The notes: generated by a model from the letters alone, not told the origin. 64,000 nt of DNA from JADCCX01 sp031431475 (GCA_031431475.1 JANPDL010000008.1:1-64000), one strand, 5' to 3'. Counted from the stretch's first letter, positions 46,082 through 55,294 are shown. Numbers and translations are program-made.

Positions 46082-47070
46082 GTACCCCTATCCTCTCCCT
46101 AACCAACATCTCGAAACGCTTCACCAAGCCGCTCGATGCCGCTGCCAAACTCGCCAACCTGGTCGGCGCGACCAACCGCGAAATCACGGTGCATGCGGTG
46201 GATGGCGTTGATCTCGCCATCGCACGCGGCGAGGTGGTAGGCCTTGTGGGTGAATCCGGTTGCGGCAAGTCCACTTTGGGCCGCGTTGTTGCTGGCATTC
46301 ATGCGCCTTCCAACGGCGCGATGCGCTGGAAGGACAAGGACGTCGCCACGCTCACCACTACCGAGAGGAAGGCGCAGACGCTGGCAATCCAGATGATCTT
46401 TCAGGACCCGATGTCATCGCTCAACCCGCGCTTGCGCGTGGCCGATATCGTGGGTGAGGCGCCGGTTGTGCATGGCCTGACGACGAAGGCGGAGAAGGAA
46501 GACTACGTTGATCAGATGCTGACTCAGGTCGGCCTCGATCCGACGTACAAGCGGCGCTATGCACACCAGTTCTCGGGCGGTCAGCGCGCCCGCATCGGCA
46601 TCGCACGGGCTTTGGCAGTGAAGCCGGAATTTCTGGTTTGCGATGAAAGCGTGGCGGCGCTTGATGTCTCGATCCAGGCGCAGGTTCTGAACCTGTTCAT
46701 GGAGCTGCGTGAGCGGCTGAACCTCACATATCTGTTTATCAGCCATGACCTCGGGGTGGTGCAGCATATCTCTGATCGCGTCGTGATCATGTATCTGGGC
46801 CGCGTGGTTGAGACGGCAAAAACAGAAGAGCTTTTTGCGCGACCGAACCACCCTTACACGCAGGCGCTGCTCGCCAATGTGCCGACACTCGAGTCGCGCA
46901 AGAAGACCTTCGCGCTCATCAAGGGCGAAATACCGTCGCCCATTAATCCGCCAACGGGCTGCCATTTTCATCCGCGCTGTCCGAGCGCCACGGCGCGCTG
47001 CAAGGCGGAGCGGCCTGCGCTGAAGGAGATGGCACCGGGGCATCTGTCGGCGTGCCATCTCAACGGGTGA
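46078..47070 (+). CDS. Dipeptide-type ABC transporter ATPase (DppF-like)
   Basis: The 330-residue ATPase has Walker A GESGCGKSTLG, signature FSGGQRARIGIA and Walker B FLVCDESVAALD, the latter in the OppF form. The C-terminal cysteine-bearing extension is present (HFHPRCPSATARC). It starts with GTG overlapping the previous TGA (GTGA). With the DppD-like protein it completes the nucleotide-binding pair of the transporter. Confidence 0.93.
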   Translation: MSTPILSLTNISKRFTKPLDAAAKLANLVGATNREITVHAVDGVDLAIARGEVVGLVGESGCGKSTLGRVVAGIHAPSNGAMRWKDKDVATLTTTERKAQTLAIQMIFQDPMSSLNPRLRVADIVGEAPVVHGLTTKAEKEDYVDQMLTQVGLDPTYKRRYAHQFSGGQRARIGIARALAVKPEFLVCDESVAALDVSIQAQVLNLFMELRERLNLTYLFISHDLGVVQHISDRVVIMYLGRVVETAKTEELFARPNHPYTQALLANVPTLESRKKTFALIKGEIPSPINPPTGCHFHPRCPSATARCKAERPALKEMAPGHLSACHLNG

Positions 47071-47138
47071 GGTTACGGCTTGCAGCATGAGGCGGGCTGG
47101 GCCAGTCTGTCGGCTCCCCTCACGATAAGATTGAACCC

Positions 47139-48527
47139 ATGTCCGCACAGCTCCCCGCAGTTCTCGCTCAGGTCGACAAGCAGCTCGATGCCAGCCTCGC
47201 CCGTCTGTTCGAGTTCCTGAAAATCCCGTCGATTTCGACAGATTCGAAGTGGAAAGCCGATTGCGCCAAAGCGGCGGATTGGCTGAAAAAAGACCTTACC
47301 TCGCTGGGCTTTGATACCTCTGTTCGCCCGACACCGGGCCATCCCGTGGTTGTTGGCCATGCGAAGGGCGCAAAGGGGAAGCGGCATGTGCTGTTCTACG
47401 GGCATTACGATGTGCAGCCTGTCGATCCGCTGGACCTTTGGGAAACGCCACCTTTCGAGCCGCGCCTTGTCGAGATCAGCAAGGGCCGCAAGGTGATCAT
47501 GGCGCGCGGTGCCTGCGACGACAAGGGACAGGTCATGACCTTCCTTGAGGCTTGCCGCGCCTGGAAGGCCGTAACCGGATCATTGCCCGTCGGCATCACT
47601 GCCATGATCGAGGGCGAGGAGGAAAATGGTTCCGTCAATCTACCCGCTTTCGTCAAGGCGAATGCCAAAGAGCTTAAGGCCGATCTGGCGCTGGTCTGCG
47701 ACACCGGCATGTGGGACCGCAGGACGCCGGCGATCACAACGTCGTTGCGCGGTTTGCTCTATGAGGAAATCATCATCCGCTGCGCCGATCGCGATCTGCA
47801 TTCCGGCCTGTTCGGCGGTACTGCGGCGAACCCGATCCACGTGCTGTCGCGCATCATTGCGTCACTGCACAAGCCCAACGGAAAGATCGCCATTCCCAGC
47901 TTCTATGATGGCGTCAAGAATCTACCACCGAAGGTGAAGGCCACTCTCGCTGGACTTGGCCTGACCGAGAAGAATTTTCTGGGCACGGTCGGCCTCAAGC
48001 ATTCGGTTGGCGAGAAAGGCCGCATGATCATCGAACAGACCTCGACCCGCCCGACCTGCGACGTCAACGGCATCTGGAGTGGCTATACCGGCGAAGGCAC
48101 CAAGACCGTGATCGCAGGCGAAGCGCGCTGCAAGGTCTCGTTCCGTCTGGTGGGCGAGCAGGACCCTGTGGCGATCCAGAAGGCCTTTCGCGCCTACGTG
48201 AAGGCGCAGCTGCCGAAGGATTGCTCGGTGGATTTCATCGGCTACAAGGGCAGCCGCGCCATCCAGCTGCCGTGGGATAGTCCCGCTCTGAAAGCTGCCG
48301 AAGCCGCGCTGAAGCAGGAATGGGGCAAATCACCCGCCATGATCGGCTCCGGTGGTTCCATCCCCATCGTGGGTGATTTCAAGCGGACTCTGGGGATGGA
48401 TTCGCTGCTCGTCGGCTTTGGGCTGGATGACGACCGTGTGCATTCGCCCAATGAGAAGTACGATCTGTCCTCGTTCCACAAGGGGACAAGGAGCTGGGCG
48501 CGGATTTTGGCGGCGCTGGCGGAGTAA
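47139..48527 (+). CDS. M20 family dipeptidase
   Basis: The 462-residue metallopeptidase resembles carnosinase-like/PepV-type dipeptidases. Metal-binding motifs are LFYGHYDVQP (His), GACDDKGQ (Asp) and EGEEENGS (Glu), and a dimerisation insert spans about 210-370. It lies 68 bases after the transporter ATPases on the same strand, so it probably hydrolyses the imported peptide. No signal peptide is seen, so it acts in the cytosol. Confidence 0.9.
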   Translation: MSAQLPAVLAQVDKQLDASLARLFEFLKIPSISTDSKWKADCAKAADWLKKDLTSLGFDTSVRPTPGHPVVVGHAKGAKGKRHVLFYGHYDVQPVDPLDLWETPPFEPRLVEISKGRKVIMARGACDDKGQVMTFLEACRAWKAVTGSLPVGITAMIEGEEENGSVNLPAFVKANAKELKADLALVCDTGMWDRRTPAITTSLRGLLYEEIIIRCADRDLHSGLFGGTAANPIHVLSRIIASLHKPNGKIAIPSFYDGVKNLPPKVKATLAGLGLTEKNFLGTVGLKHSVGEKGRMIIEQTSTRPTCDVNGIWSGYTGEGTKTVIAGEARCKVSFRLVGEQDPVAIQKAFRAYVKAQLPKDCSVDFIGYKGSRAIQLPWDSPALKAAEAALKQEWGKSPAMIGSGGSIPIVGDFKRTLGMDSLLVGFGLDDDRVHSPNEKYDLSSFHKGTRSWARILAALAE

Positions 48528-48536
48528 CCTGAGTGT

Positions 48537-49190
48537 TCACCCTATCTCCGCCAGACTCTTCACATCCTGATCCGGCTGCGCATCGAAATACTCGTCCGGC
48601 ATCCCGGTGCGATTAACCCATATTGTCCGCAGCCCAAACGCCGCTCCGCCCGCAATGTCCCAGCGGTTGGACGAGACGAGGCAGATGTCTTTTGGTTTCA
48701 TGTCCAGCCGCTCGCACAGATTTTGATAGACCGCAGGCGTGGTCTTGAACTGCTTCACCCGCTCGACCGAAACAACCATGTCGACAAAGGGCAGGACAGC
48801 GGACGCACTGGCGGCAGCCTCTGCCATTTCCTGCGTGCCATTGGTGAAAATGGCGATCTGGTGGCCCATGCGCCGCAGTTTTGTCAGTGCGGGCAGCACA
48901 TCGGGATAGGCATCGAGACGCCAGTAGGCATCGAGCAGCTTTGGCCGGACCGACTTGTCGACAGCCGGAAAGCGGGCGAGTGCAAAATCCAGCGCGTCCT
49001 GCGTGAGTTGCCAGAAATCCAGATATCGTCCCATCAGCGTGCGGGTCCAGGAGTATTCAAGCTGCTTGGCTCGCCACAGCGCGGACAACGCATCCGCATC
49101 ATCGCCGATGGCGGCGCGATGCCTGCCGATGGCGGCATGAACATCGAAGAGTGTTCCATAGGCGTCGAAAGCATAGGCGCGGATCGGCAT
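48537..49190 (-). CDS. HAD-superfamily hydrolase, haloacid dehalogenase type II-like
   Basis: The 217-residue protein opens with the nucleophile motif FDAYGTLFDVHAAI, as in L-2-haloacid dehalogenases. It has the motif II TNGT and motif III and IV region near CLVSSNRWDIAGG. The ATG at 49190 places the motif at the family position; a start at 49214 would add eight residues. Whether it dehalogenates or acts as a phosphatase cannot be told. It converges on the dipeptidase gene. Confidence 0.88.
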   Translation of the reverse strand: MPIRAYAFDAYGTLFDVHAAIGRHRAAIGDDADALSALWRAKQLEYSWTRTLMGRYLDFWQLTQDALDFALARFPAVDKSVRPKLLDAYWRLDAYPDVLPALTKLRRMGHQIAIFTNGTQEMAEAAASASAVLPFVDMVVSVERVKQFKTTPAVYQNLCERLDMKPKDICLVSSNRWDIAGGAAFGLRTIWVNRTGMPDEYFDAQPDQDVKSLAEIG

Positions 49191-49352
49191 CGGTGGATTC
49201 CTTGTGGCGTGCACGCTGCCTCAAGCCGGAAGAATGGTCCATCCATCAATCGGCAAAAGTGATGGACCGGATGAGAAAGCATCATCGTCAGCGGTGTTGA
49301 CCTTTTTCGTCACTGGCCTTCGTATGGTCCGTGAGAAACCGGGAGCAGGAAA

Positions 49353-50222
49353 ATGGCCAAGTGGTCTGAGACATGGACCTTTTTCGAGGGCCAGTGGCGC
49401 GAAGGCAATGCGCCCATCATGGGTGCGCGCTCGCATGGCGCATGGCTTGCGTCGACGGTGTTCGACGGTGCGCGCATCTTTGAGGGTACGGCACCTGATC
49501 TCGCTCTTCATTGCGCTCGGGTCAACCGGTCGGCCTCGACCATCGGGCTGAACCCGACCATGACGCTGGATGGCATTATCGATCTGGTGAAGCAGGGCCA
49601 GAAGAAATTCGGGTCGGACAAGGCGCTCTACGTCAAGCCAATGTACTGGGGCGAGGGGGAGGGTGGTTCTACCATTATTCCGGATCCTGATGACATTGGC
49701 TTTGCACTGTGCCTGTTCGAGGCACCCATGCCTGTGCCGGGAGGCGGATCCGTGACCTCTACAAAGTTCCGCCGACCGACGCTGGAATCGATGCCGACCG
49801 ACGCGAAGGCTGGTGCCCTCTATCCCAACAATGCCCGCGTGCTGCGAGAAGCTCGTGCGCGTGGTTTCGACAATGCGCTGGTTTGTGATGCGCTCGGCAA
49901 TGTAGCTGAGACTGCAACGGCCAATATCTTCATGGCGAAGGACGGCGTAGTGAAGACACCTTTCCCCAATGGCACGTTCCTCAACGGCATCACGCGTCAG
50001 CGCGTCATCAAGCTGCTGCGCGACGACGGGGTGGAGGTGCATGAGGCAACGCTGAGCTATGCCGATTTCGAGCAGGCCGACGAGATTTTCACCTCGGGCA
50101 ATTACTCCAAGGTCATGCCGGTGCTGAAGATCGATGACCGCGTGCTGCAGCCCGGACCGATGGCTGCAAAGGCGCGCACGCTCTATTGGGCCTTCGCGCA
50201 TGAAACCGGGCGCGTCAGCTGA
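49353..50222 (+). CDS. ilvE: Branched-chain amino acid aminotransferase-like (class IV)
   Basis: The 289-residue PLP enzyme of fold type IV resembles IlvE. The PLP lysine is in TDAKAGALYPNN, and NVAETATANIFMAKDG and LNGITRQRVIKLL are family motifs. It would transaminate leucine, isoleucine or valine with 2-oxoglutarate, though D-amino acid or lyase activities exist in this fold. Its stop overlaps the next gene by one base (TGATG). Confidence 0.85.
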   Translation: MAKWSETWTFFEGQWREGNAPIMGARSHGAWLASTVFDGARIFEGTAPDLALHCARVNRSASTIGLNPTMTLDGIIDLVKQGQKKFGSDKALYVKPMYWGEGEGGSTIIPDPDDIGFALCLFEAPMPVPGGGSVTSTKFRRPTLESMPTDAKAGALYPNNARVLREARARGFDNALVCDALGNVAETATANIFMAKDGVVKTPFPNGTFLNGITRQRVIKLLRDDGVEVHEATLSYADFEQADEIFTSGNYSKVMPVLKIDDRVLQPGPMAAKARTLYWAFAHETGRVS

Positions 50223-50878
50223 TGTATGCGCGCACCGAGGCGAAAGAAGGCCGCATCGACATCCTGCACAAGGCGATGCGCGATATCCGGCTTGGCACCT
50301 TCATTGTGGCCGATAATACGGGCGCACCGCAGGCTGCGCATATCCCCTTCGTGCTGAAGACCGGTGATGAAACCGTGCTCGAATGTCATGTCGCCCGCGC
50401 CAACCCGATCTGGAAGCTGATGGCTCAACCGCGACAGGTACTGGTGGTCTTTCAGGGACCGCAGGCCTATGTGCGGCCTGGCTGGTATCCTGCCAAGAAG
50501 GAGCATGGCAAGGTTGTGCCGACCTGGAGCTATGTCTCGATCCATGCGCGGGGCCTGGCCGCGCAGATGGATATGCCGACCTTGCTGGCCCATGTGCGCG
50601 AGCTTTCGGACGAGCAGGAGCATGGCCAGCCCATGCCGTGGTCCGTGGATGATGCGCCGGAAGGCTTCATCGCGGCTCTGGCGCGCGGCATTGTCGGCCT
50701 GCGCATTCCTGTCACATCGCTGGACGGGGTGTGGAAACTGAACCAGCACCGCAGCGAAGCGGACAGGTTGGGCATGATCGACGGGCTGGATGAGCAGGCT
50801 GTGGATGATGCGCGTGACCTGGCCGCGATCATGCGTCAGATCGAGATGGCGAAGGCAGCATCGCAGGAGGCTGGCTGA
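50222..50878 (+). CDS. PaiB-type FMN-binding negative regulator
   Basis: The 218-residue protein matches the PaiB/FMN-binding split-barrel family. Telltale segments are AAHIPFVLK, HVARANPIWK and FQGPQAYVRPGWYPAKKEHG, with a long C-terminal helix. PaiB was first described as a repressor of degradative enzymes in Bacillus. It is coupled to the aminotransferase gene and converges end to end on the sugar operon. Confidence 0.88.
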   Translation: MYARTEAKEGRIDILHKAMRDIRLGTFIVADNTGAPQAAHIPFVLKTGDETVLECHVARANPIWKLMAQPRQVLVVFQGPQAYVRPGWYPAKKEHGKVVPTWSYVSIHARGLAAQMDMPTLLAHVRELSDEQEHGQPMPWSVDDAPEGFIAALARGIVGLRIPVTSLDGVWKLNQHRSEADRLGMIDGLDEQAVDDARDLAAIMRQIEMAKAASQEAG

Positions 50879-51652
50879 TCAGCCCAGCGTCTTCATCCAG
50901 CCCAATCCATCCTCGGTCTTGCCGCGCGGTTTATATTCGCAGCCCACATAGCCTTTGTATCCCAGCCGCTGCAGCGTGGCGAAGATGTGGGTGTAACTGA
51001 CTTCGCCTTCGTCCGGCTCGTTGCGCGATGGTACGGCGGCGATCTGGACATGGCCGATGACGTCGAAATGCTGTTCAAGCCGCTTCGTCACGTCACCTTC
51101 CATGATCTGCACGTGGTAGACATCGAACATCAGCTTGAGGTTGGGATGGCCGATCTCGCGGATCATGCTGACGACATCATCCGTGCGGCTGATGAAATAG
51201 CCCGGCTTGTCCCGCGTGTTCAGCGGCTCGCTGACGATGGTTTTGCCAGCCGCAGCAGCTTGTTCACCCGCCCAGGCCATGTTCGCCATATAGGCCCGCC
51301 GCGCCTTCTTGCGGTCTGCATCCGCGACCATGCCCGCCATCACATGGATCGTGGGGATATCGAGTGCTTTGGCATAGCGCAGCGCCTGCTTAACGCCAGT
51401 GCGAAAGGCTGTGCGCTTTTTGGGATCACAGGCCAGCCCCCAGTCGCCTGCCGTCAGATCACCCGGGGCAGTGTTAATGCCGGTTAGGCGGATGCCCGCC
51501 TTTTTCAACGCGCTTCGAATCGCCGGAATGGGATGATCATAGGGGAAGTGGCATTCTACAGCAGGAAAACCCGCTTTTGCCGCAGCGCCGATACGCTCCA
51601 GGAACGGGCGCTCCATGAACATGAAAGATATATTAGCCGACAAAATAAGCAT
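50879..51652 (-). CDS. Hydroxypyruvate isomerase-like TIM barrel protein
   Basis: The 257-residue protein belongs to the Hyi/OtnI branch of xylose-isomerase-like TIM barrels, which isomerise short 2-oxo or 2-hydroxy acids. Likely metal ligands are in VSEPLNTRD (Glu), MFDVYHVQ (Asp), HVQIA and CEYKPRG (Glu). It is the last gene of the five-gene operon, 12 bases after the Gfo/Idh/MocA gene. Its role in the pathway is unclear. Confidence 0.85.
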   Translation of the reverse strand: MLILSANISFMFMERPFLERIGAAAKAGFPAVECHFPYDHPIPAIRSALKKAGIRLTGINTAPGDLTAGDWGLACDPKKRTAFRTGVKQALRYAKALDIPTIHVMAGMVADADRKKARRAYMANMAWAGEQAAAAGKTIVSEPLNTRDKPGYFISRTDDVVSMIREIGHPNLKLMFDVYHVQIMEGDVTKRLEQHFDVIGHVQIAAVPSRNEPDEGEVSYTHIFATLQRLGYKGYVGCEYKPRGKTEDGLGWMKTLG

Positions 51653-51664
51653 GGTCTTATCCTC

Positions 51665-52774
51665 TCAGAGTGACAACGCAACGGCTTTGCCGGTCCGGAC
51701 GGATTGCTCCGCCGCCAACCCGATCTTGACCGATTTCAGGCCATCCTCCAGCGTGACCTCGACAGGAGTGCCTTTGAGCACCGCTCGATTGAAGCCGAGG
51801 TGCTGATAATAGGTCGAACCGTGGTGATCTCCAGCCCGAAGTATCTTTTCATCCACCGGGATCGCGCGTCGCTTCGGTCCTTTGGGCTTGCGTGGGCTAA
51901 TTTCGATCTCGGAATGGCGTTCTTCACCGCCCGGCCAAAATCGCGCCGGGCCGGGAATGAAGATTTCCGCCCGTCCTGCGCTACCCGTGGCGCTGATCGT
52001 CTCCTGCCAGTAGGACCCCTCTGCGAACATGCACAGATCAAGCGAAGCGCGCTTGCCGGATTTGAAGTCCACAATCACATAGGCATTGTCCAGAATATCG
52101 GGCTTCTGTCCCTCGTAGCGTTCATCCTGATGGTTCACATCCATCCCGCCCGAGGCGAAGACGCGAATGGGCTCATCCTGCATGATCAGGCGCATCAGAT
52201 CGAAGAAATGGCAGCACTTTTCTACCAGCGTGCCGCCAGTCCGGTTGGAAAAGCGGTTCCAGTCACCCACCTTGGGCAGGAACGGAAAGCGATGCTCGCG
52301 AATCGCCAGCATCTGCAAGGCACCGACCTTGCCTTTGCGGATCGCGCCGAGCAATTCTTGCACAGGTGGCATGTAGCGATACTCCATCGCCACCCATATC
52401 GGAGCCTTGTGTGCCGCCCCGGCCTTGCCAAGCCACGCACAATCTTTAGCCGACGTACAAATTGGCTTCTCAACCAGTACAGCCAATGCATTCCTGGCTG
52501 CAAAAATGTCCTTCAGAACCTCTTTGTGCGTGTCATTTGGGCTGGCGATGACCAGTGCATCGATCTCGCCCTTGTCCAGCAAGTCACGGTGGTTCTTGAA
52601 GATAGCCGGTGGTTTTCCCATCACGCTTTGAATTGCTTTGGCACTCTCGTTGCGTGAGCCAACATCAGGATCGGAAATCGCGGTGACGACCGCGCCCTTC
52701 ACCAGCGCCAGATTGCGCACGTGCTCGCGGCCCATCATTCCGGCCCCTATCAGGCCATAGCGCAGCTTTGTCAT
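51665..52774 (-). CDS. Gfo/Idh/MocA-fold NAD-dependent enzyme, possible sulfoquinovosidase
   Basis: The 369-residue protein has an N-terminal Rossmann domain with GAGMMG (residues 10-15) and VEKP (Glu102-Lys103). A C-terminal alpha/beta domain contains GGTLVEKCCHFFDL with candidate catalytic Lys186 and His189. The ATG at 52774 follows AGAGGA. The fold covers sugar dehydrogenases and NAD-dependent glycosidases (GH109, GH188). In this operon an NAD-dependent sulfoquinovosidase or a sugar dehydrogenase are the main options. Confidence 0.82.
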   Translation of the reverse strand: MTKLRYGLIGAGMMGREHVRNLALVKGAVVTAISDPDVGSRNESAKAIQSVMGKPPAIFKNHRDLLDKGEIDALVIASPNDTHKEVLKDIFAARNALAVLVEKPICTSAKDCAWLGKAGAAHKAPIWVAMEYRYMPPVQELLGAIRKGKVGALQMLAIREHRFPFLPKVGDWNRFSNRTGGTLVEKCCHFFDLMRLIMQDEPIRVFASGGMDVNHQDERYEGQKPDILDNAYVIVDFKSGKRASLDLCMFAEGSYWQETISATGSAGRAEIFIPGPARFWPGGEERHSEIEISPRKPKGPKRRAIPVDEKILRAGDHHGSTYYQHLGFNRAVLKGTPVEVTLEDGLKSVKIGLAAEQSVRTGKAVALSL

Positions 52775-52784
52775 CGTATCCTCT

Positions 52785-54179
52785 TTAACCCAATATTCGG
52801 ACGGGCAAGCCAAGTTCCTTGCCCAGCGCAACCATTTCACCGGTGTGATCGCCGTAGACGATAGCGACATGGTGTTCGTAAGCGCCGCCAATCAGGCCGT
52901 TCATGGCCTCACTCGCTTCGGCATCCAGTCTCACGACCCCGCTTGTACCAGTGAAGCTGATGTCCCTACGGATCACCTCTCCGCCCGCAACCATCAGATG
53001 CGGATCATTGTTGGCCTGGCTCAGGCGAGCGATGGTGATGCGTCCCGGTTTCATGGGAAACTGATACAGCAGCGGCATTTTCCGGTTGGAATGGATTTGT
53101 GCTTCGGCTTCATAGGCCGGATCACGCATGGAGAGCGGTGCGGAACCGCAATGCCAGAACACCGATGTGTTGTCCTTCGCATCCATATCCACGATATCGA
53201 CGAGCCATGATGGCTCGCCTGCAACTTCCTGCATCATCAGAGCGGTCACCGCACCATAGACGTCCGCCTCGCAAGCCGCGGGAACACCAGCGCCGTTCAT
53301 CATTCCCATGGGACCGCAGATGGCGCAGCCGTACTCCGTGAACATCTCGGGCCAGCAGCGAACAGCGAAGGCCGAGAGTCCTTTTTCCGTCTTGAGAGAT
53401 GCGAGGCCTTCAAACAACATGAGCGACTTTGAGAGCTGTGTCTGATCAACCGCATCGATGCCCCTGAGGTCTTCCACATCCTCGCGACGCGCCACCGTGG
53501 CATCGACCGAAGTGGCCGCCGCCCGCGCAAACAGATCGCCAAGGGCGATGCGGTCAATGCTGATGCCTGTGAGCGTACCGAGATCGCTGTCATCAAAGCG
53601 GCATGTGTCGAATCCAGCCGGATGCTCGCCGATCAGGCCTATCCTGCGGCCTTTGAGATCCGCAATGACCCGCTTGGCGTTCGCGGTGTCAATCTCCGAA
53701 GACTCAATAATTTTGCCGTCTATGGACTTCAGCTTCTTTGCCCAGTCCTTCAACAATACAGAAGGTAGTTTCTTGTCAGGCGACTGATAGAGATAGGCAT
53801 AATCCAGTCCGGCGCGCCCAAGTGCATGGCCCGCGAGATTGAGTCCGCAGAACGAATTCAACCGTAGCCGCCCGCCGCTGCGAGGCTCGGGGAAAGCCCA
53901 GATCGCGAGGGGAACGGGAATGGAGCGTGCCAGTTCCAGCGTCATCGATGCATCAGTGAATGTCACCTGCAGCAGCAGCAAACCGTCGAGCTTTTCACCC
54001 CGCAACGCCGAGGCGGCTTGCCGCGCCGCATCGGCATCGAACAGAAGCGTACGAGGGCCGACGGTGGTGACGCCACTCTCGTCCAGACGCGCGAAAGCCT
54101 TCGCGGCCATTTCCTCGGCATAGGGCACATCGAAGGTGGGACGTGCCAGCGCCAGAACACCCAACCTCACGCCAGTCAT
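52785..54179 (-). CDS. L-fucose/arabinose isomerase-fold protein, candidate sulfosugar isomerase
   Basis: The 464-residue protein has the two-domain fucose-isomerase fold. Putative metal and catalytic residues are Glu304 (CEADVYG), Asp328 or Asp331 and His343 (FWHCGSAP). KPGRITIARLSQANNDPHL is typical of this superfamily. SqvD-type sulfoquinovose isomerases share this fold. The ATG overlaps the aldolase stop (ATGA). With the coupled aldolase and kinase it would convert an aldose to a ketose; the substrate is not proven. Confidence 0.8.
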   Translation of the reverse strand: MTGVRLGVLALARPTFDVPYAEEMAAKAFARLDESGVTTVGPRTLLFDADAARQAASALRGEKLDGLLLLQVTFTDASMTLELARSIPVPLAIWAFPEPRSGGRLRLNSFCGLNLAGHALGRAGLDYAYLYQSPDKKLPSVLLKDWAKKLKSIDGKIIESSEIDTANAKRVIADLKGRRIGLIGEHPAGFDTCRFDDSDLGTLTGISIDRIALGDLFARAAATSVDATVARREDVEDLRGIDAVDQTQLSKSLMLFEGLASLKTEKGLSAFAVRCWPEMFTEYGCAICGPMGMMNGAGVPAACEADVYGAVTALMMQEVAGEPSWLVDIVDMDAKDNTSVFWHCGSAPLSMRDPAYEAEAQIHSNRKMPLLYQFPMKPGRITIARLSQANNDPHLMVAGGEVIRRDISFTGTSGVVRLDAEASEAMNGLIGGAYEHHVAIVYGDHTGEMVALGKELGLPVRILG

Positions 54180-55294
54180 TTGCCGAAACCTTTGTAATGA
54201 TTGCGGAATGTCGTATTTTCATGCGGTATCGTCACATGGCCGCCAAAAAGAGAATGCTTGTGCCATGGCGTCGCATGGGCATCCGTCAGCGCATTCAGAT
54301 CGCGCATGTAAGGCACGCTTTCCTTTCGCAGCCCGGTGCGAATCGCATCCCAGTCCGGGAAATGCTGGAATGGCTTCAACCAGATAGCGCGGCCCGCAAG
54401 ATAGCCGCTGGCTCCGGCCGCATAGGCGTGCTCCATCACATTTCGGAACTCCGCCATGCCAGCGCCTGCCGAAAGCATGACCCATGGTCGTCCGGCGAGC
54501 TTGCCCATTTCCTTGAATATCTTCTGCACCTTGTCGGCGCCTTCACCCTTGAGGCCTGGGACGGCTTTTGCAGGCAAGGGGCTCTCAAGTTTGAAGATGT
54601 CGATACCAAAGTTAGCCGGCGAAAAAGCGCGAACGCTCTCCAGCACGTGATCCGAGTGCTTGGCGCTCATCTCGATATAATCCTTGGTCTGGTTCGCTTC
54701 GCCCGCCAGCGGATAGACCAGCAGTTCAAACAGATAGGGAATATCGTATTTGACACAGGCCGCACCGATACGTTCGGCAAAATCTTTCTGCTTCATCCGC
54801 ACGGACGGACTGGCATCGGGGCGATACCAGGCCAGCACCTTCACGGCATCTCCGCCTGAGCGCTTGATCTTCTCGACCGACCAGTTGTCGATCTCGGCGG
54901 AAAGCCTGCCGCCCTTGTTCTCGGTGAAGATCGAATCCTCCAGCGTGACGATCAGGCCCTTCGTGGGCGAGAGCACGCTCAGGCCCCTGGGAAGCGCGAA
55001 ATGCGGGTCCAGAAGCATGGCGGAGCTTTCCTTCTGCAACTCCTCCACCAGCATCAGCTTGAATCCTGCGACATCCTCATAGGGCGCTTCTGCTGTGCCG
55101 CGCTTCTCCCGGATGGGGTTCTTGATCGGCGGGCGCTGGTCCACCGCCGTCATCTTGAACAGACCTTTTTCATCCGCCATGCGGCGCATGCCCCAGAGCT
55201 TTCCCGGAGAGAGCTTTCCCGGAGAGAGCTTGCCAGTTAAAAGTCCGGCGGTTGGTTCGCTTGCGCTGGTTTTGCTTGCGACAGATTTGGCCAT
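54176..55294 (-). CDS. YihT/LacD-like class I aldolase
   Basis: The 372-residue protein resembles sulfofructose-1-phosphate and tagatose-1,6-bisphosphate aldolases. Hallmarks are MTAVDQRPPI, LLDPHFALP, VKVLAWYRPD, the Schiff-base Lys235 in DIFKLESP, and GASGYLAGRAIW with phosphate-binding Arg302. A 35-residue N-terminal extension contains LSPGK in tandem. Its ATG overlaps the kinase stop (TGATG). It would split a ketose-1-phosphate into DHAP and a C3 aldehyde. Confidence 0.85.
   Translation of the reverse strand: MAKSVASKTSASEPTAGLLTGKLSPGKLSPGKLWGMRRMADEKGLFKMTAVDQRPPIKNPIREKRGTAEAPYEDVAGFKLMLVEELQKESSAMLLDPHFALPRGLSVLSPTKGLIVTLEDSIFTENKGGRLSAEIDNWSVEKIKRSGGDAVKVLAWYRPDASPSVRMKQKDFAERIGAACVKYDIPYLFELLVYPLAGEANQTKDYIEMSAKHSDHVLESVRAFSPANFGIDIFKLESPLPAKAVPGLKGEGADKVQKIFKEMGKLAGRPWVMLSAGAGMAEFRNVMEHAYAAGASGYLAGRAIWLKPFQHFPDWDAIRTGLRKESVPYMRDLNALTDAHATPWHKHSLFGGHVTIPHENTTFRNHYKGFGK
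55196..55231. repeat. 15-bp in-frame tandem repeat in the aldolase gene
   Basis: GAGCTTTCCCGGAGA is repeated exactly at 55196-55210 and 55211-55225, with a partial copy after it. It encodes LSPGK twice near the aldolase N-terminus. The length is a multiple of three, so the frame is kept. Confidence 0.85.
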
